DNA of 64,000 nt. Origin: DASQFQ01 sp963802905. GTDB lineage: Bacteria; Actinomycetota; Thermoleophilia; Solirubrobacterales; Solirubrobacteraceae. Both the position numbers and the translations under genes were made by a program. The DNA lies in the NCBI GenBank assembly GCA_963802905.1, contig CAWDKH010000002.1:25194-89193 (forward strand). The letters run 5' to 3'. Numbering within the stretch: the stretch's first letter is position 1; each line of letters starts with the position of its first letter. Shown in pieces: positions 54,340-62,899 of the stretch. The notes under the pieces were generated by a model, which was given only the letters and a program-made list of their open reading frames with translations, ran no database searches and had not been told where the DNA came from.

Positions 54340-54666
54340 GTGGTACGTCATGCTGTGCCGAGCGTGACCGAAGAGCACGACACCCAAGCGACGCCTGAAG
54401 ACGAAGAGGTGATCGAGGTCGTCGACGGGCTTCCCGTCGTGGCCCATCACACACGGGTGCTTGAGCACTCGGTGCCGGCGCAGCTGCCTGCCAGGCAGGC
54501 CGCGGCACTGGCCGCCACCGGCTTCGCCGCCGGCGCGGTGACCGCCGCGGTGGTGACCCGGCGCCGCGCCAAGCGACCCGCCCGCAAGCGCAAGAAGGGC
54601 GTGGTGGGCGAGATCGTCTCGAGCAACTCGTTCCTCGTCGACGTCCACCTGCTGCGCCGGGATTGA
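54340..54666 (+). CDS. Small membrane-associated hypothetical protein
   Basis: 108 residues from GTG 54340; GTG 54364 (TEEHDTQATPEDEE) is an equally likely start. An acidic N-terminus, one hydrophobic helix AAALAATGFAAGAVTAAVVT, and a highly basic patch RRRAKRPARKRKKG, ending IVSSNSFLVDVHLLRRD. Its TTGA overlap with the glycosylase gene couples the two. No function visible. Confidence 0.6.
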   Translation: MVRHAVPSVTEEHDTQATPEDEEVIEVVDGLPVVAHHTRVLEHSVPAQLPARQAAALAATGFAAGAVTAAVVTRRRAKRPARKRKKGVVGEIVSSNSFLVDVHLLRRD

Positions 54667-55634
54667 CTTCTCCCTGGGCTGACGCACCGGTCGACCTTCG
54701 CGTCGAGGTGACGCCCCCATGGCCGTTCCGCATCGGCCGCGGCTCGGGCGACGGGATCCTGCGCCGCCGCGGGGCGACGCTGATGCGGCTGCTGCACGTG
54801 GACGACGAGCCGGTGCTGGTGGCCGTCGCGCAGCCGGCGCCGCAGCGGGTGCTGTTCGCGGCGCGCTCGGCCAGCCGGCCCGCGGCCGAGGCGGCGATCG
54901 CGCGCATGCGCTGGGCGACCGGGGTCGACGAGGACCTGCGCCCGTTCTACGAGCGCTTCGCCGGCGATCCGGTGATCGGCAAGGCGGTGCGCTCGCGCCC
55001 GCACGTGCGGATCCACCGCCGGGCGGCGCCGTGGGAGGCGCTGGCGTGGTCGATCACCGAGCAGCTGATCGAGCTCGAGCGGGCGCTGGAGATCCAGCGG
55101 CGCCTGGTGCGGCGCTTCGGCCGCCGCTGCGAGCACTCCGGGATGCGCGACATGCCCGAGCCGGCGCGGATCGGCGCGCTGGCGCCGGCGGAGCTGCAGA
55201 GCTTCGACCTCGCAGCCCGGCGCGCGGTGGCGCTGCGCCACGCGGCGCGCGAGGTCGCGGCCGGCCGGATCGACCTCTCCGACCGCGAGCAGGCGTGGCC
55301 GCGGCTCGCGGCGATCCCCAACATCGGCCGCTGGACGCTCGAGATGCTCTCGCTCTACGGCCAGGGCCACTACGACCTCGTGCCGGCCGGCGACCTCGGC
55401 TTCATCAAGCTCGTGGGGCGGCTGAGCACCGGCCACCCGAAGGCGCGCGCCGACGAGGCCGAGGTGCGCGGGTTCTTCGAGCGCTACGGGGAGTGGAAGG
55501 GGCTGGCGGGCACGTACTTCGTCATGGCCGCCGGCGCCGGGATGCTCACGGAGTCGCGGTTGCCCGCGGCGACAGCCCCTCGCCCGGGAGGAACTCGTTG
55601 GTCAGCGCCTCGGTCCCATCCGGCGCCTGCTTGA
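54663..55634 (+). CDS. DNA-3-methyladenine glycosylase-like (HhH-GPD) protein
   Basis: 323 residues, TTG start overlapping the previous stop. The AlkA-like beta domain (to about 110) precedes the HhH-GPD domain: PWEALAWSITEQLIELERAL, IPNIGRWTLEMLSLYGQGHY and the catalytic aspartate in LVPAGDLGFIKLVG. It removes alkylated bases. The last 30 residues (from about 55546) lie opposite the substrate-binding protein's coding end and are low in conserved features, so the true end may be earlier. Confidence 0.8.
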   Translation: MTSPWADAPVDLRVEVTPPWPFRIGRGSGDGILRRRGATLMRLLHVDDEPVLVAVAQPAPQRVLFAARSASRPAAEAAIARMRWATGVDEDLRPFYERFAGDPVIGKAVRSRPHVRIHRRAAPWEALAWSITEQLIELERALEIQRRLVRRFGRRCEHSGMRDMPEPARIGALAPAELQSFDLAARRAVALRHAAREVAAGRIDLSDREQAWPRLAAIPNIGRWTLEMLSLYGQGHYDLVPAGDLGFIKLVGRLSTGHPKARADEAEVRGFFERYGEWKGLAGTYFVMAAGAGMLTESRLPAATAPRPGGTRWSAPRSHPAPA

Positions 55635-56575
55635 GCAGCTTCTGCTCGTACATCCAGTCGGCGTAGGTCTTCCACTCGCTCGGCTCCATCCAGCCGAACG
55701 GATGGTTGCGATCGGCGGGGAAGAAGACGGGCAGCGTCTCTGAGACGACGTCGGTCTGCAGCCCGCGCTCGAGCCCCGGGTCGACCTTCAGCAGCGCGTC
55801 CACGCCGACGTTCGGGTTCGCGCGCAGGCGCTCGTGGCCCTTGGCGGTGGCGCGCATGAAGCGCCGCAGCTTGGACGAGAAGCCCTGGTCGAGGTCCTTG
55901 CGGCGGGCGACGAACACGAGCTCGTTGTAGTTGGGAACGCCGAGCTTCTCCATCCGCATGATCGTCGGCTTGCGCCCGCGGCGGCGCAGGTCGGTGCCCT
56001 CGTAGTTCCAGAACGCGCCGAGCGTGGCGTCGACGTCGCGCGACAGCATCGCGGGGACGAGGTTGAAGCCGACGTGCGTCTCCTTGACCTCCTCGGGGTC
56101 GATGCCGGCATTGCGGAGGATCGTCTGCAGATAGGCGGTCTGGTAGGGCAATCCGGCCGTGCCCGACGCGCTTGCCGCGCAGGTCCTCCGGGCCGTTGAT
56201 GTCGCCGCTCGAGGGTCATCAGCGTGGTCAGCGGCTTCTGCACGAGCGCGCCGACGGCGACGAGGTCGGCGCCCTTGTCGCGGGCCAGCAGCAGCTCGGG
56301 CTCGTAGGAGATGACGACGTCGGCCTGGCCGCTCTGGAGCAGCTTCAGCGGGGCGCTCGGGTCGGGCGGCGGCTTGAGCTCGACGTCGAGGCCCGCGCGG
56401 TCGTAGTCGCCCTCGGCCTGGGCGGCGTAGAGGCCGGCGTGGTCGGCGTTCGGGAAGTAGTCGAGGATCACGTTGAAGCGCTCGGTCCTGCCCGAGCCGG
56501 GCCCGCCCTCGGACTTCTCGCCGCAGCCTGCGAGCGACGAGCACGCGCGAGCAGGAGCAGCACGAGCTTCTTCAT
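55546..56575 (-). pseudogene. thiY: NMT1/THI5-like substrate-binding lipoprotein ThiY, frame broken
   Basis: The ATG at 56575 starts KKLVLLLLA, a lipoprotein signal; in the next frame the lipobox is LAGCGEKSEGG (cysteine anchor). The family core is FNVILDYFPNADHAGLYAAQ, then ADVVISYEPELLLARDKGAD, then ETHVGFNLVPAMLSRDVDAT and WNYEGTDLRRRGRKPTIM. Frames change near 56540 and twice at about 56170-56215. Such proteins bind the thiamine pyrimidine (HMP or formyl-aminopyrimidine). It overlaps the permease stop by ATGA. The TPP riboswitch upstream of the operon supports the thiamine assignment. Breaks are probably errors. Confidence 0.85.
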
Positions 56576-57294
56576 CGCCACGTCACCACCCGGCGCTCGA
56601 GCAGCGCGAAGACGCCGTAGAGCACGACCGCGAGCGCGAACAGCAGGAACGTCGCGGCGAACGCCCGCGCGGTCTCGAGCTGGCCGTTGGCGGTCAGCAG
56701 CGCGTGGCCGAGCCCGGAGTCAGATCCCGCCCACTCCGCGAACACGGCGCCGATGACCGACACGGCGGCGGCGATCTTCAGCCCGGTGAACGCCGCGGGC
56801 AGCGCGGCGGGCGCCTCGAGCAGGCGGAACGTCTGCCAGCGCGAGGCGTCGAACGAGCGCATGAGCTTCAGCGCGTCGGTGTCGACGCGGCCCAGCCCGT
56901 CATAGAGGTTGATCGCGACGGGGAAGAAGCAGACGAGCGCCACGAGCAGGATCTTCGGCGCCAGCCCGAAGCCGAGCACGAGGATCAGCAGCGGCGCGAT
57001 CACCGGCACCGGCACCGCCTGCGAGCCGATCACGAGCGGGCGCAGCGCGCCGCGGACGGCGGGGGAGACGTGCATGCCGACGCCGAGCAGCGCGCCCAGC
57101 GCGACCGCGGCGGCGAGCCCGATCAGCACCTCCTGGCCGGTCACCGCGAGGTCGGGGGCGAGCAGGCCGCGGTCCTCCCACAGCGACGTCGCGACCTCGG
57201 AGGGCGCGGGGAGGATGAGCGAGTCGACCGCGCCCGCCTCCACCACCAGCTGCCAGGCGCCCAGGATGAGGAGGACGATCAGCACCGCCGCCAT
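56572..57294 (-). CDS. thiX: ABC transporter permease ThiX (BPD family)
   Basis: 240 residues. First helix MAAVLIVLLILGAWQLVVEA, then IGLAAAVALGALLGVGMHV and the EAA-like loop RSFDASRWQTFRLLEAPAAL, with about six helices in total. Start ATG 57294 overlaps the ATPase TGA by one base. Single-component permease of the SsuC/ThiX type; the neighbours specify a thiamine-precursor importer. Confidence 0.88.
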   Translation of the reverse strand: MAAVLIVLLILGAWQLVVEAGAVDSLILPAPSEVATSLWEDRGLLAPDLAVTGQEVLIGLAAAVALGALLGVGMHVSPAVRGALRPLVIGSQAVPVPVIAPLLILVLGFGLAPKILLVALVCFFPVAINLYDGLGRVDTDALKLMRSFDASRWQTFRLLEAPAALPAAFTGLKIAAAVSVIGAVFAEWAGSDSGLGHALLTANGQLETARAFAATFLLFALAVVLYGVFALLERRVVTWR

Positions 57295-58053
57295 CACACG
57301 ACTCCCAGCGCGTTCAGGGCACGTTCCCGGAGGTGCGTGACGGCGGGGTCCGTGCGCTCGCGCGGCCGCGGGATGTCGACGGTCAGCTCGTCCACGACGC
57401 GGCCCGGCCGCGGCGACAGCAGCACGATCCGGTCGGCCAGCAGCACCGCCTCCTCGACGTCGTGGGTCACGAGGATCACGGTCCGCGGCTCGCGCACGAG
57501 CGCGCCCGCCAGCCAGCGCTGGAGCTGCGCGCGCGTCAGCGCGTCGAGCGCGCCGAACGGCTCGTCGAGGCACAGCACCGGCCGGCCCGCCAGCAGCGTG
57601 CGCAGGAACGCGACGCGCTGGCGCATGCCGCCCGAGAGCTCCGCGGGGCGCGAGTGCTCGAAGCCCTCGAGCCCGAAGGCGGCGAAGTGCTCATGCGCGG
57701 CCGCCCGCGCCTCGGCCTTCGAGCGCCCGGCGACGCGCAGCGCCAGCCCAGCGTTGTCGAGCGCGCTGAGCCACGGCAGCAGCCCGTCGCGCTGCGGCAT
57801 CAGCGCCGCCGGCGCGCGTGTCGATCGTGCCGGCGTCGGGGGTCTGCAGTCCGCACACGAGCTCGAGCAGCGTCGACTTGCCGCACCCGGACGGCCCGAC
57901 CACGGCGAGCGTCTCGCGAGGGCGCACGTGCAGGCTCACGCCGTCCAGCGCCTGGACCGCGCCGAACGCCTTGGCGACGCCCTCAAGCGCCACCCCGTGC
58001 TCGCTCTCTACGTGACGAGGCTCCACCACGGGAGCCTCGGTCTGTGTGCGCAT
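57294..58053 (-). pseudogene. thiZ: ABC transporter ATPase ThiZ, one frame break
   Basis: Start ATG 58053, immediately after the riboswitch ribosome site (a longer frame begins at 58071 inside the aptamer). The first frame contains VALEGVAKAFGAVQALDGVS and Walker A VGPSGCGKSTLLELV. Near 57812-57820 the frame changes; the second part has Q-loop-like MPQRDGLLPWLSALDNAGLA, signature LSGGMRQRVAFLRTLLAGRP, Walker B VLCLDEPFGALDALT and H-loop VILVTHDVEEA. Together it is a normal importer ATPase of about 253 residues. Indel error likely. Confidence 0.88.
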
Positions 58054-58054
58054 C

Positions 58055-58135
58055 GCTCCCTCCGCGGGCATTACCCCACAGGTTCGAAGGGTCAGGAGCA
58101 GCGGTCTCCTATCTCAGCCGGGCGTTCTCCCCAGC
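58055..58135 (-). promoter_or_regulatory. TPP (thi-box) riboswitch with ribosome site inside the aptamer
   Basis: Minus-strand elements in order: GCTGGGG 5' arm (from 58135), CGGCTGAGA (CUGAGA at 58117-58112), a variable stem GGAG/CTCC, TGACCCTTCGAACCTGT, GGGGTAATGCCCGCGGAGGG (the GGnUAAUnCCnGCGnAGGGA element), and arm AGC (58057-58055). These are the conserved thi-box sequences. The only ribosome site for thiZ, GGAGGGAG (58063-58056), is part of the last conserved element, and ATG 58053 follows it. TPP binding would therefore bury the site directly with no separate expression platform. Confidence 0.92.
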
Positions 58136-58174
58136 CCCCCCGTTGTAAGAACGCAACCAGCGTACTCTGCGCGC

Positions 58175-58906
58175 GTGATCGACCACGTTGACATCCGCGT
58201 GTCTGACCTTGAAGCGTCGGAGCGCTTCTACGACACGGTCCTGCCGGTCATCGGCAAGGAGCGACTGAGCGCCGAGGGCTACGTCGAGTGGGGCGACTTC
58301 GCGCTCCACACGGCCACAGACGACAGTCCGGTCACACGGCGGCTGCACATTGGCTTCTACGCGGCGACCCGCGAGCTCGTCGACGCCTTCCAGCGCGCCG
58401 GCGGCTCCCTGCTCGACCCCGACGGCAACAGCGTCGAGGCGGTCACCACCACGCAGGCGCGCAAGCCGGGCGCGATCGACCACCTGCGGTTCCGCGTCGC
58501 CGACCTCGCCGCCGCCAAGCGCTTCTACGAGACCGTCGCGCCGTCCGCCGGCATCCGCTTGCAGGACGACACGCCCGAGCGGGCGCACTTCGTCGGCGAG
58601 AACGGCTCGTTCTCGCTGATCGGCGGCGAGGAGCCCACCGAGAACCTGCACATGGCGTTCGGCGCGAGCGAGAACGCGACCGTCGACGCCTTCCACCGTG
58701 CCGCGATCGAGGCCGGCTACCGCGACGCTGAACGCCGCGTGGTCTGCAGGTCGCGCGATCTCCTGGGGCGTGACCTGGTCGAGCGAGCGACACCGGCGAC
58801 GTGCGCGTCGAACCGCCTGGACGAGTGCGATGAACAGGACTTGCCCGCGGCACGGTGCAGCTCGGTCACGGCATCGCACGGCCTGTCACCGGCCTGGATG
58901 CGCTGA
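58175..58906 (+). pseudogene. Two-domain VOC protein, second domain cut short
   Basis: GTG start (VIDHVDIRVSDLEASERFYD). The first VOC module (to about 95) ends LLDPDGNSVEAVTTTQ. The second begins IDHLRFRVADLAAAKRFYET and reaches AFHRAAIEAGYRD at about 58728. In this family the last strand with a conserved metal glutamate and the DPDGNxVE segment should follow, but the frame instead reads an unrelated stretch (AERRVVCRSRDLLGRDL) to 58906. So the last quarter is missing. It faces the FkbM-like gene, which is also cut, across 58730-59045. Confidence 0.7.
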
Positions 58907-59433
58907 GAGCAGCGGGCGTGCCCGCGCATCGGCCCAGTGGGACGGCCACAGGTAGTCCGCCGGCACGGCGACCGCACTCGATCCCGGCGTCGCGCACTCG
59001 GCGCTGTCCGACGGTCCGTCGAGTAGCGGCTGCGCTCGCGGAACGAGCTGAACACCCGCAGCTCGGACACGTTGATCTCGGCACTGCCGTCTTCTGAGCC
59101 GAGCGCCATCCTGAACGCGTCCCAACCAGGGTCTCCGGCGCTGTGGCCCGCGACGCGCTGGAAGCTGTCCGAGACCGGCTCGAAGGACGCGATCCGCCCC
59201 GTGTAGCCGTTCCGTCGCAGCCACAGGCCGAAGTCGCCCCCGCCCGCTCCGACGTCGAGGACGACGTTGACGCCGAGTCGCCCGAACAGGCGATCGAGGT
59301 GCAGCCCGAGCACGTTGGCCTCCGGGAGGCCGGTCCGCACGACCTCGAAGCCTCGGCGGCGCAGGAGGTTCCGGACCTGGAACTGCAGATCTTCGAATGA
59401 CGGCCGCTTCAAGCTTCGCCATGCTACGGGCAT
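58717..59433 (-). pseudogene. FkbM-family methyltransferase, C-terminal part missing
   Basis: From ATG 59433 (MPVAWRSLKRPSFEDLQFQV) it reads the FkbM core: LGVNVVLDVGAGGGDFGLWL (SAM motif), RRNGYTGRIASFEPVSDSFQ and DPGWDAFRMALGSEDGSAEI, then NVSELRVFSSF at about 59050. The next parts of the family (the LDD motif and the conserved acidic helix of the C-terminal half) are absent in all three frames; the in-frame continuation is arginine-rich and unrelated. Truncated, and overlapping the GNAT start by two bases at its 5' end. Confidence 0.65.
58730..59045. other. Unassigned sequence between two truncated genes
   Basis: Neither strand gives a recognisable protein in this stretch; both neighbouring reading frames run into it as unrelated sequence. 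It is probably a rearrangement scar, either a deletion that removed the ends of the VOC and FkbM genes or a small insertion. No inverted repeats or target-site duplication are visible by eye. Confidence 0.5.
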
Positions 59434-59944
59434 GGACACGCTGCCCGTCCTCCGTGGCGACCGCGTCACGCTCCGGCCGGTGCGTGACGACGACGCCGGC
59501 GCGCTGCTCGCGCTGCTGACCGAGCCGGCGGTTGCGGAGTGGTGGCAGGAGTGGGACGCGGCGCGTGTGCGCGAGCTGATGGAGGACCGCGAGGAGCCGG
59601 CGCTCGCGATCGAGGTCGATGGGCAGCTCGCCGGAGTGCTGCTGCTCGGCGAGGAGTCGTACTGGATGTACCGCCATGCCTCGCTGGACATCGCGATCGC
59701 GACCGAGCACCAGGGCAAGGGCCTCGGGCCCGAGGCGCTGCGGCTCGCGATCAGGCATCTGATCGAGGAGCGCGGGCACCATCGCTTCACGATCGACCCC
59801 GCCGCCGCCAACGAGCGGGCGATCAAGACGTACTCGCGGCTCGGCTTCAAGCCGGTCGGCATCCTGCGCCGCCACGAGCTCCAGGCCGACGGCGAGTGGC
59901 ACGACGGGCTGCTCATGGACCTGCTCGCCGACGAGCTTTTGTAG
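59432..59944 (+). CDS. GNAT N-acetyltransferase (RimJ/AAC(6')-like)
   Basis: 170 residues. Begins MDTLPVLRGDRVTLRPVRDD, the RimJ-type opening; the CoA loop is IATEHQGKGLGPEALRLAIR; and the closing strand is NERAIKTYSRLGFKPVGILR. This form acetylates N-termini or aminoglycoside-like amines. It starts at the last bases of the FkbM-like gene on the opposite strand. Substrate unknown. Confidence 0.85.
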   Translation: MDTLPVLRGDRVTLRPVRDDDAGALLALLTEPAVAEWWQEWDAARVRELMEDREEPALAIEVDGQLAGVLLLGEESYWMYRHASLDIAIATEHQGKGLGPEALRLAIRHLIEERGHHRFTIDPAAANERAIKTYSRLGFKPVGILRRHELQADGEWHDGLLMDLLADELL

Positions 59945-59957
59945 CGTCCCGGCGCAC

Positions 59958-61064
59958 ATGGACTGGGAAGCCGAGGGGCTCCTCGACGGGCTCGAGGACG
60001 AGGAGTCGCGTGCCGCGCGGGTGAAGCTGCTCGAGTACCTCCACGACGAGGAGGGCTGCAGCCTCGAGGAGCTGCGCGGCGCCGTGGCGGAGGACCGGCT
60101 CGTGCTGCTTCCGGTCGAGCGCCTGCTCGCCGGCGACAAGACCTACAGCCAGCGCCAGATCGCGGAGGAGTCCGGGCTCGGGCTCGAGCGCCTCGTCGAA
60201 TACCGCCGGGCGCTCGGCCTCGCGGTCCCCGACCCCGACGACGAGGTGCTCGGCGAGGCCGACCTCGGCACCGCCAAGGACGCCGCCGCGCTCGCCGACG
60301 CCGGCTTCCCGCGCGAGGACACGCTCGAGGTCACGCGCGTGCTCGGCCGCGGGATGGTCCGCTACGCCGAGGCGCTGCGCGTGCTGTTCGCCCAGACCTT
60401 CCTCGAGCCCGGCGACTCCGAGCTCGACCTCGCGCGCCGGCTCGAGAGCGAGGCGAGCGAGCTGCTGCCGCTCTCGAGCCGCCTGCTCGACCACGTCTTC
60501 CTCCTCCACATGCGCCAGCTGCTGCGCAACGACGTCATCGGGATCGCCGAGCGCACCTCCGGCAAGGTCTCGGACACGACGGAGACGGCGGTCGCGTTCG
60601 CCGACCTCGTCGGCTTCACCGAGCTGGGGGAGACCGTCGACGTCGAGGAGCTCGGCGGGCTCGCCGGGCGGCTGTCGAAGCTCGCGAGCGACGTGGTCGC
60701 GCAGCCGGTGCGCGTGGTCAAGCAGATCGGCGACGCCGTCATGCTCGTCTCGCCCGACGCGGAGGCGGTCGTGCGCACCTGCCTCGAGCTGATCGAGCGC
60801 GCCGAGGCCGAGGACAACTTCCCGCCGCTGCGCGCCGGCGTCTCCTACGGCCCGGCGGTCAACCGCTGGGGCGACTGGTTCGGCTCGACGGTCAACGTCG
60901 CGAGCCGGCTGACCGCCCGCGCGCGCCCCAACGCCGTACTCGTCACCGAGGCCGTCAAGGACTGCGTCGGCGACAACACGTTCGCGTGGTCGGCGGCCGG
61001 CGAGAAGAAGCTCAAGGGCCTCAACAAGCCGCTCACGACCTACCGGCCCCGCAAACCCTACTAA
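59958..61064 (+). CDS. Class III adenylyl cyclase with N-terminal regulatory domain
   Basis: 368 residues. Residues 1-190 are a helical domain like the autoinhibitory, pH-sensing region of mycobacterial Rv1264 (QRQIAEESGLGLERLVEYRR; LSSRLLDHVFLLHMRQLLRN). The catalytic domain has TAVAFADLVGFTELGETVDV (first metal Asp), VVKQIGDAVMLVSPDA (second), and WFGSTVNVASRLTARARPNA (Asn and Arg of the transition state). It should make cAMP, and the MFS-cNMP fusion at 19954 is a possible reader. The stop TAA lies in the palindrome ending the gene. Confidence 0.88.
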   Translation: MDWEAEGLLDGLEDEESRAARVKLLEYLHDEEGCSLEELRGAVAEDRLVLLPVERLLAGDKTYSQRQIAEESGLGLERLVEYRRALGLAVPDPDDEVLGEADLGTAKDAAALADAGFPREDTLEVTRVLGRGMVRYAEALRVLFAQTFLEPGDSELDLARRLESEASELLPLSSRLLDHVFLLHMRQLLRNDVIGIAERTSGKVSDTTETAVAFADLVGFTELGETVDVEELGGLAGRLSKLASDVVAQPVRVVKQIGDAVMLVSPDAEAVVRTCLELIERAEAEDNFPPLRAGVSYGPAVNRWGDWFGSTVNVASRLTARARPNAVLVTEAVKDCVGDNTFAWSAAGEKKLKGLNKPLTTYRPRKPY

Positions 61065-61083
61065 AGGGGTCAGACCCCTTTAG
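61061..61083. terminator. Perfect hairpin between convergent cyclase and PPOX genes
   Basis: CTAAAGGGG (61061-61069), loop TCAGA, CCCCTTTAG (61075-61083). Both gene stops lie in it (TAA at 61062-61064 and minus-strand TAA at 61082-61080). The core GGGGTCAGACCCC is itself nearly palindromic and is a motif I have seen repeated in many genomes, where it may be mobile. Confidence 0.75.
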
Positions 61084-61523
61084 GAGACTTGAGGGTTGAC
61101 CGGCACCCGCTCGTCGATGTCGTCGCGGAGCACCCAGTGCTGCGAGACGACGGCGTGGTAGAGGCGGTGCCGCGCCGGCTCGGTCACCTTCTCCGGGCCC
61201 CACTCGGGCAGCCCCTGGACGACGCTCCGCGCGTTGAACGCTCCGAGGCGATCGGCGCCGACCTGCTCGGCCCGCGCCTCCATGTAGACCGCCAGCCCGT
61301 CGCCGGGCGTCTGGCGGGAGTCGAAGATCACGATCGCGATCTGCGGCCGGACCGCGATGTTGCGCGAGTGCCGCGCGTTCGGGTCCGACACCCACAGCAG
61401 CTCCGAGTAGCCGTCCGGCGCGAACCAGACGGGCGAGGCCCACGGGACGCCGTCCGCGTCGGCCGTGGCGAGGGTCATGAACACGCCCTCGTCGATGACC
61501 GCTCGTGCCTTCTCCGCGGTCAT
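61080..61523 (-). CDS. PPOX-family FMN/F420 split-barrel protein
   Basis: 147 residues. ARAVIDEGVFMTLATADADG, VPWASPVWFAPDGYSELLWV, DPNARHSRNIAVRPQIAIVI and TPGDGLAVYMEARAEQVG are the usual split-barrel segments. The ATG overlaps the CoxE-like stop (ATGA), so it is the last gene of a MoxR-VWA-PPOX operon, an arrangement that suggests it acts on the same enzyme or cofactor. Confidence 0.85.
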   Translation of the reverse strand: MTAEKARAVIDEGVFMTLATADADGVPWASPVWFAPDGYSELLWVSDPNARHSRNIAVRPQIAIVIFDSRQTPGDGLAVYMEARAEQVGADRLGAFNARSVVQGLPEWGPEKVTEPARHRLYHAVVSQHWVLRDDIDERVPVNPQVS

Positions 61524-62899
61524 GCGTACGGCCTCGTCAGCGCCTTCACGAAGTCCTCGAGCTGGCGCGTGGTCCAGCACTCGTAGGCCTCGCAGTGCTG
61601 CTCGTAGGCGGAGATCACCGAGTCGCCGTAGTTCCAGTACAGCCGCGGCTCCGGGTTGAGCCAGAACGTGCGGCCGGCGAGCGCGACGATCGAGGCGAAC
61701 ACGTCCGCGCGCGGGTCGCGGCCGTTGGTGCGCGCGTCGCCGAGCACGATCACCGTCGCGCGCGGGTGCAGGTCGTCGGCGACCTGGCCGAGGAACTCGC
61801 GCCACACCCGCCCGTAGTCGGTGTAGCCGCTCACGTCGGCCACGCCGGCGTCTTTGCCGATCGCGTCCGACACCGCCTTGAACGAGCGCTCGCGCTCGAA
61901 GACCTCCGTGACCTCCGAGATCCGCTCGACGAACACGAACGAGCGCATCTTGCGGAACGCGTCGTGCAGCGCGTGCAGCACGGACAGGAAGAACACCGAC
62001 GCGCTCGTGACCGAGGTCGAGACGTCGCAGAGCACGTAGAGCTCCGGCCGCTTCGGGCGCCGCGGGCGGTACTTGAGCTCGACCGGCACGCCGCCGGTCT
62101 GCAGCGACGCGCGCATCGTGCGCCGCACGTCGACGTGCGCGTGGCGCTTGCGCCCGCGCGTCTCGTGGCCCTGGGTGGCGAGCCGGCGCTTGAGCTGCGC
62201 GACCACGCGGTGCACGGCGGCGAGGTCCTGCAGCGGGCCGGAGGGCAGGGCGCGGTCGAGCTCGTTCAGCGGCCGCGACGGCGGCAGCGCCTGCGTGCGC
62301 TCGATCTGCGCGCGCTCGAGCTCGCGTCGCAGATGCTGCTCGAAGCGCCGGATCTGGTCGCGGGTGAGCGGCGCCGGCGGTGGCGTGTTGGGGTCCTCGC
62401 GGACAGGTCCGCCGGGCTCCGAGCGCAGCCCGAGCGCGCGGCGGATGCGCTGGACGTCGACGCCGAGCACGCCCGAGCCCTCGCCGCGGCGGCCGAAGGC
62501 CGCGATCGCGAGCCGGGCGAGGTCGCGCATGGCGGACTCGTCGCCGTCGCGGATCGCCTGGATCAGCTGCTCGCGCAGGTTGTCGTAGTCGATCTGCTCG
62601 CCGCCGGTGATGCCGTCCTCGTCCTCGCCCCCGGCGCGGCCCTCCTTGACGCCCCGCTCCATCGCCGCCTCCTCGGCGGCGCGGAAGAAGAAGCGCTCGA
62701 ACACGAGCTCGAACACGCGCCGGTCCTCGGGCGACTTGGCGAGCGTGGCCGCCAGCGCCTCCTTGAACGCGGCCTCCTCGGTCCACTCGACCGCGCCGAG
62801 CGCCTGGAAGGCGTCGAGCAGCTCCGAGGTCCCCACCGCCAGCCCTTCGTCGCGCAGGTTCTCCGCGAACGCGACGACGCCGGAGGCGAACGAGCTCAC
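61520..62899 (-). CDS. CoxE-like VWA-domain protein
   Basis: 459 residues, GTG start overlapping MoxR. An N-terminal helical region (to about 250), a basic hinge (KRRLATQGHETRGRKRHAHV), then a von Willebrand A domain with the MIDAS motif CDVSTSVTSASVFFLSVLHA, VSGYTDYGRVWREFLGQ and VIVLGDARTNGRDPRADVFA. It resembles CoxE, the partner of MoxR-type ATPases in loading metal into CO dehydrogenase-like enzymes. No dehydrogenase subunits are in the window. Confidence 0.85.
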   Translation of the reverse strand: MSSFASGVVAFAENLRDEGLAVGTSELLDAFQALGAVEWTEEAAFKEALAATLAKSPEDRRVFELVFERFFFRAAEEAAMERGVKEGRAGGEDEDGITGGEQIDYDNLREQLIQAIRDGDESAMRDLARLAIAAFGRRGEGSGVLGVDVQRIRRALGLRSEPGGPVREDPNTPPPAPLTRDQIRRFEQHLRRELERAQIERTQALPPSRPLNELDRALPSGPLQDLAAVHRVVAQLKRRLATQGHETRGRKRHAHVDVRRTMRASLQTGGVPVELKYRPRRPKRPELYVLCDVSTSVTSASVFFLSVLHALHDAFRKMRSFVFVERISEVTEVFERERSFKAVSDAIGKDAGVADVSGYTDYGRVWREFLGQVADDLHPRATVIVLGDARTNGRDPRADVFASIVALAGRTFWLNPEPRLYWNYGDSVISAYEQHCEAYECWTTRQLEDFVKALTRPYA

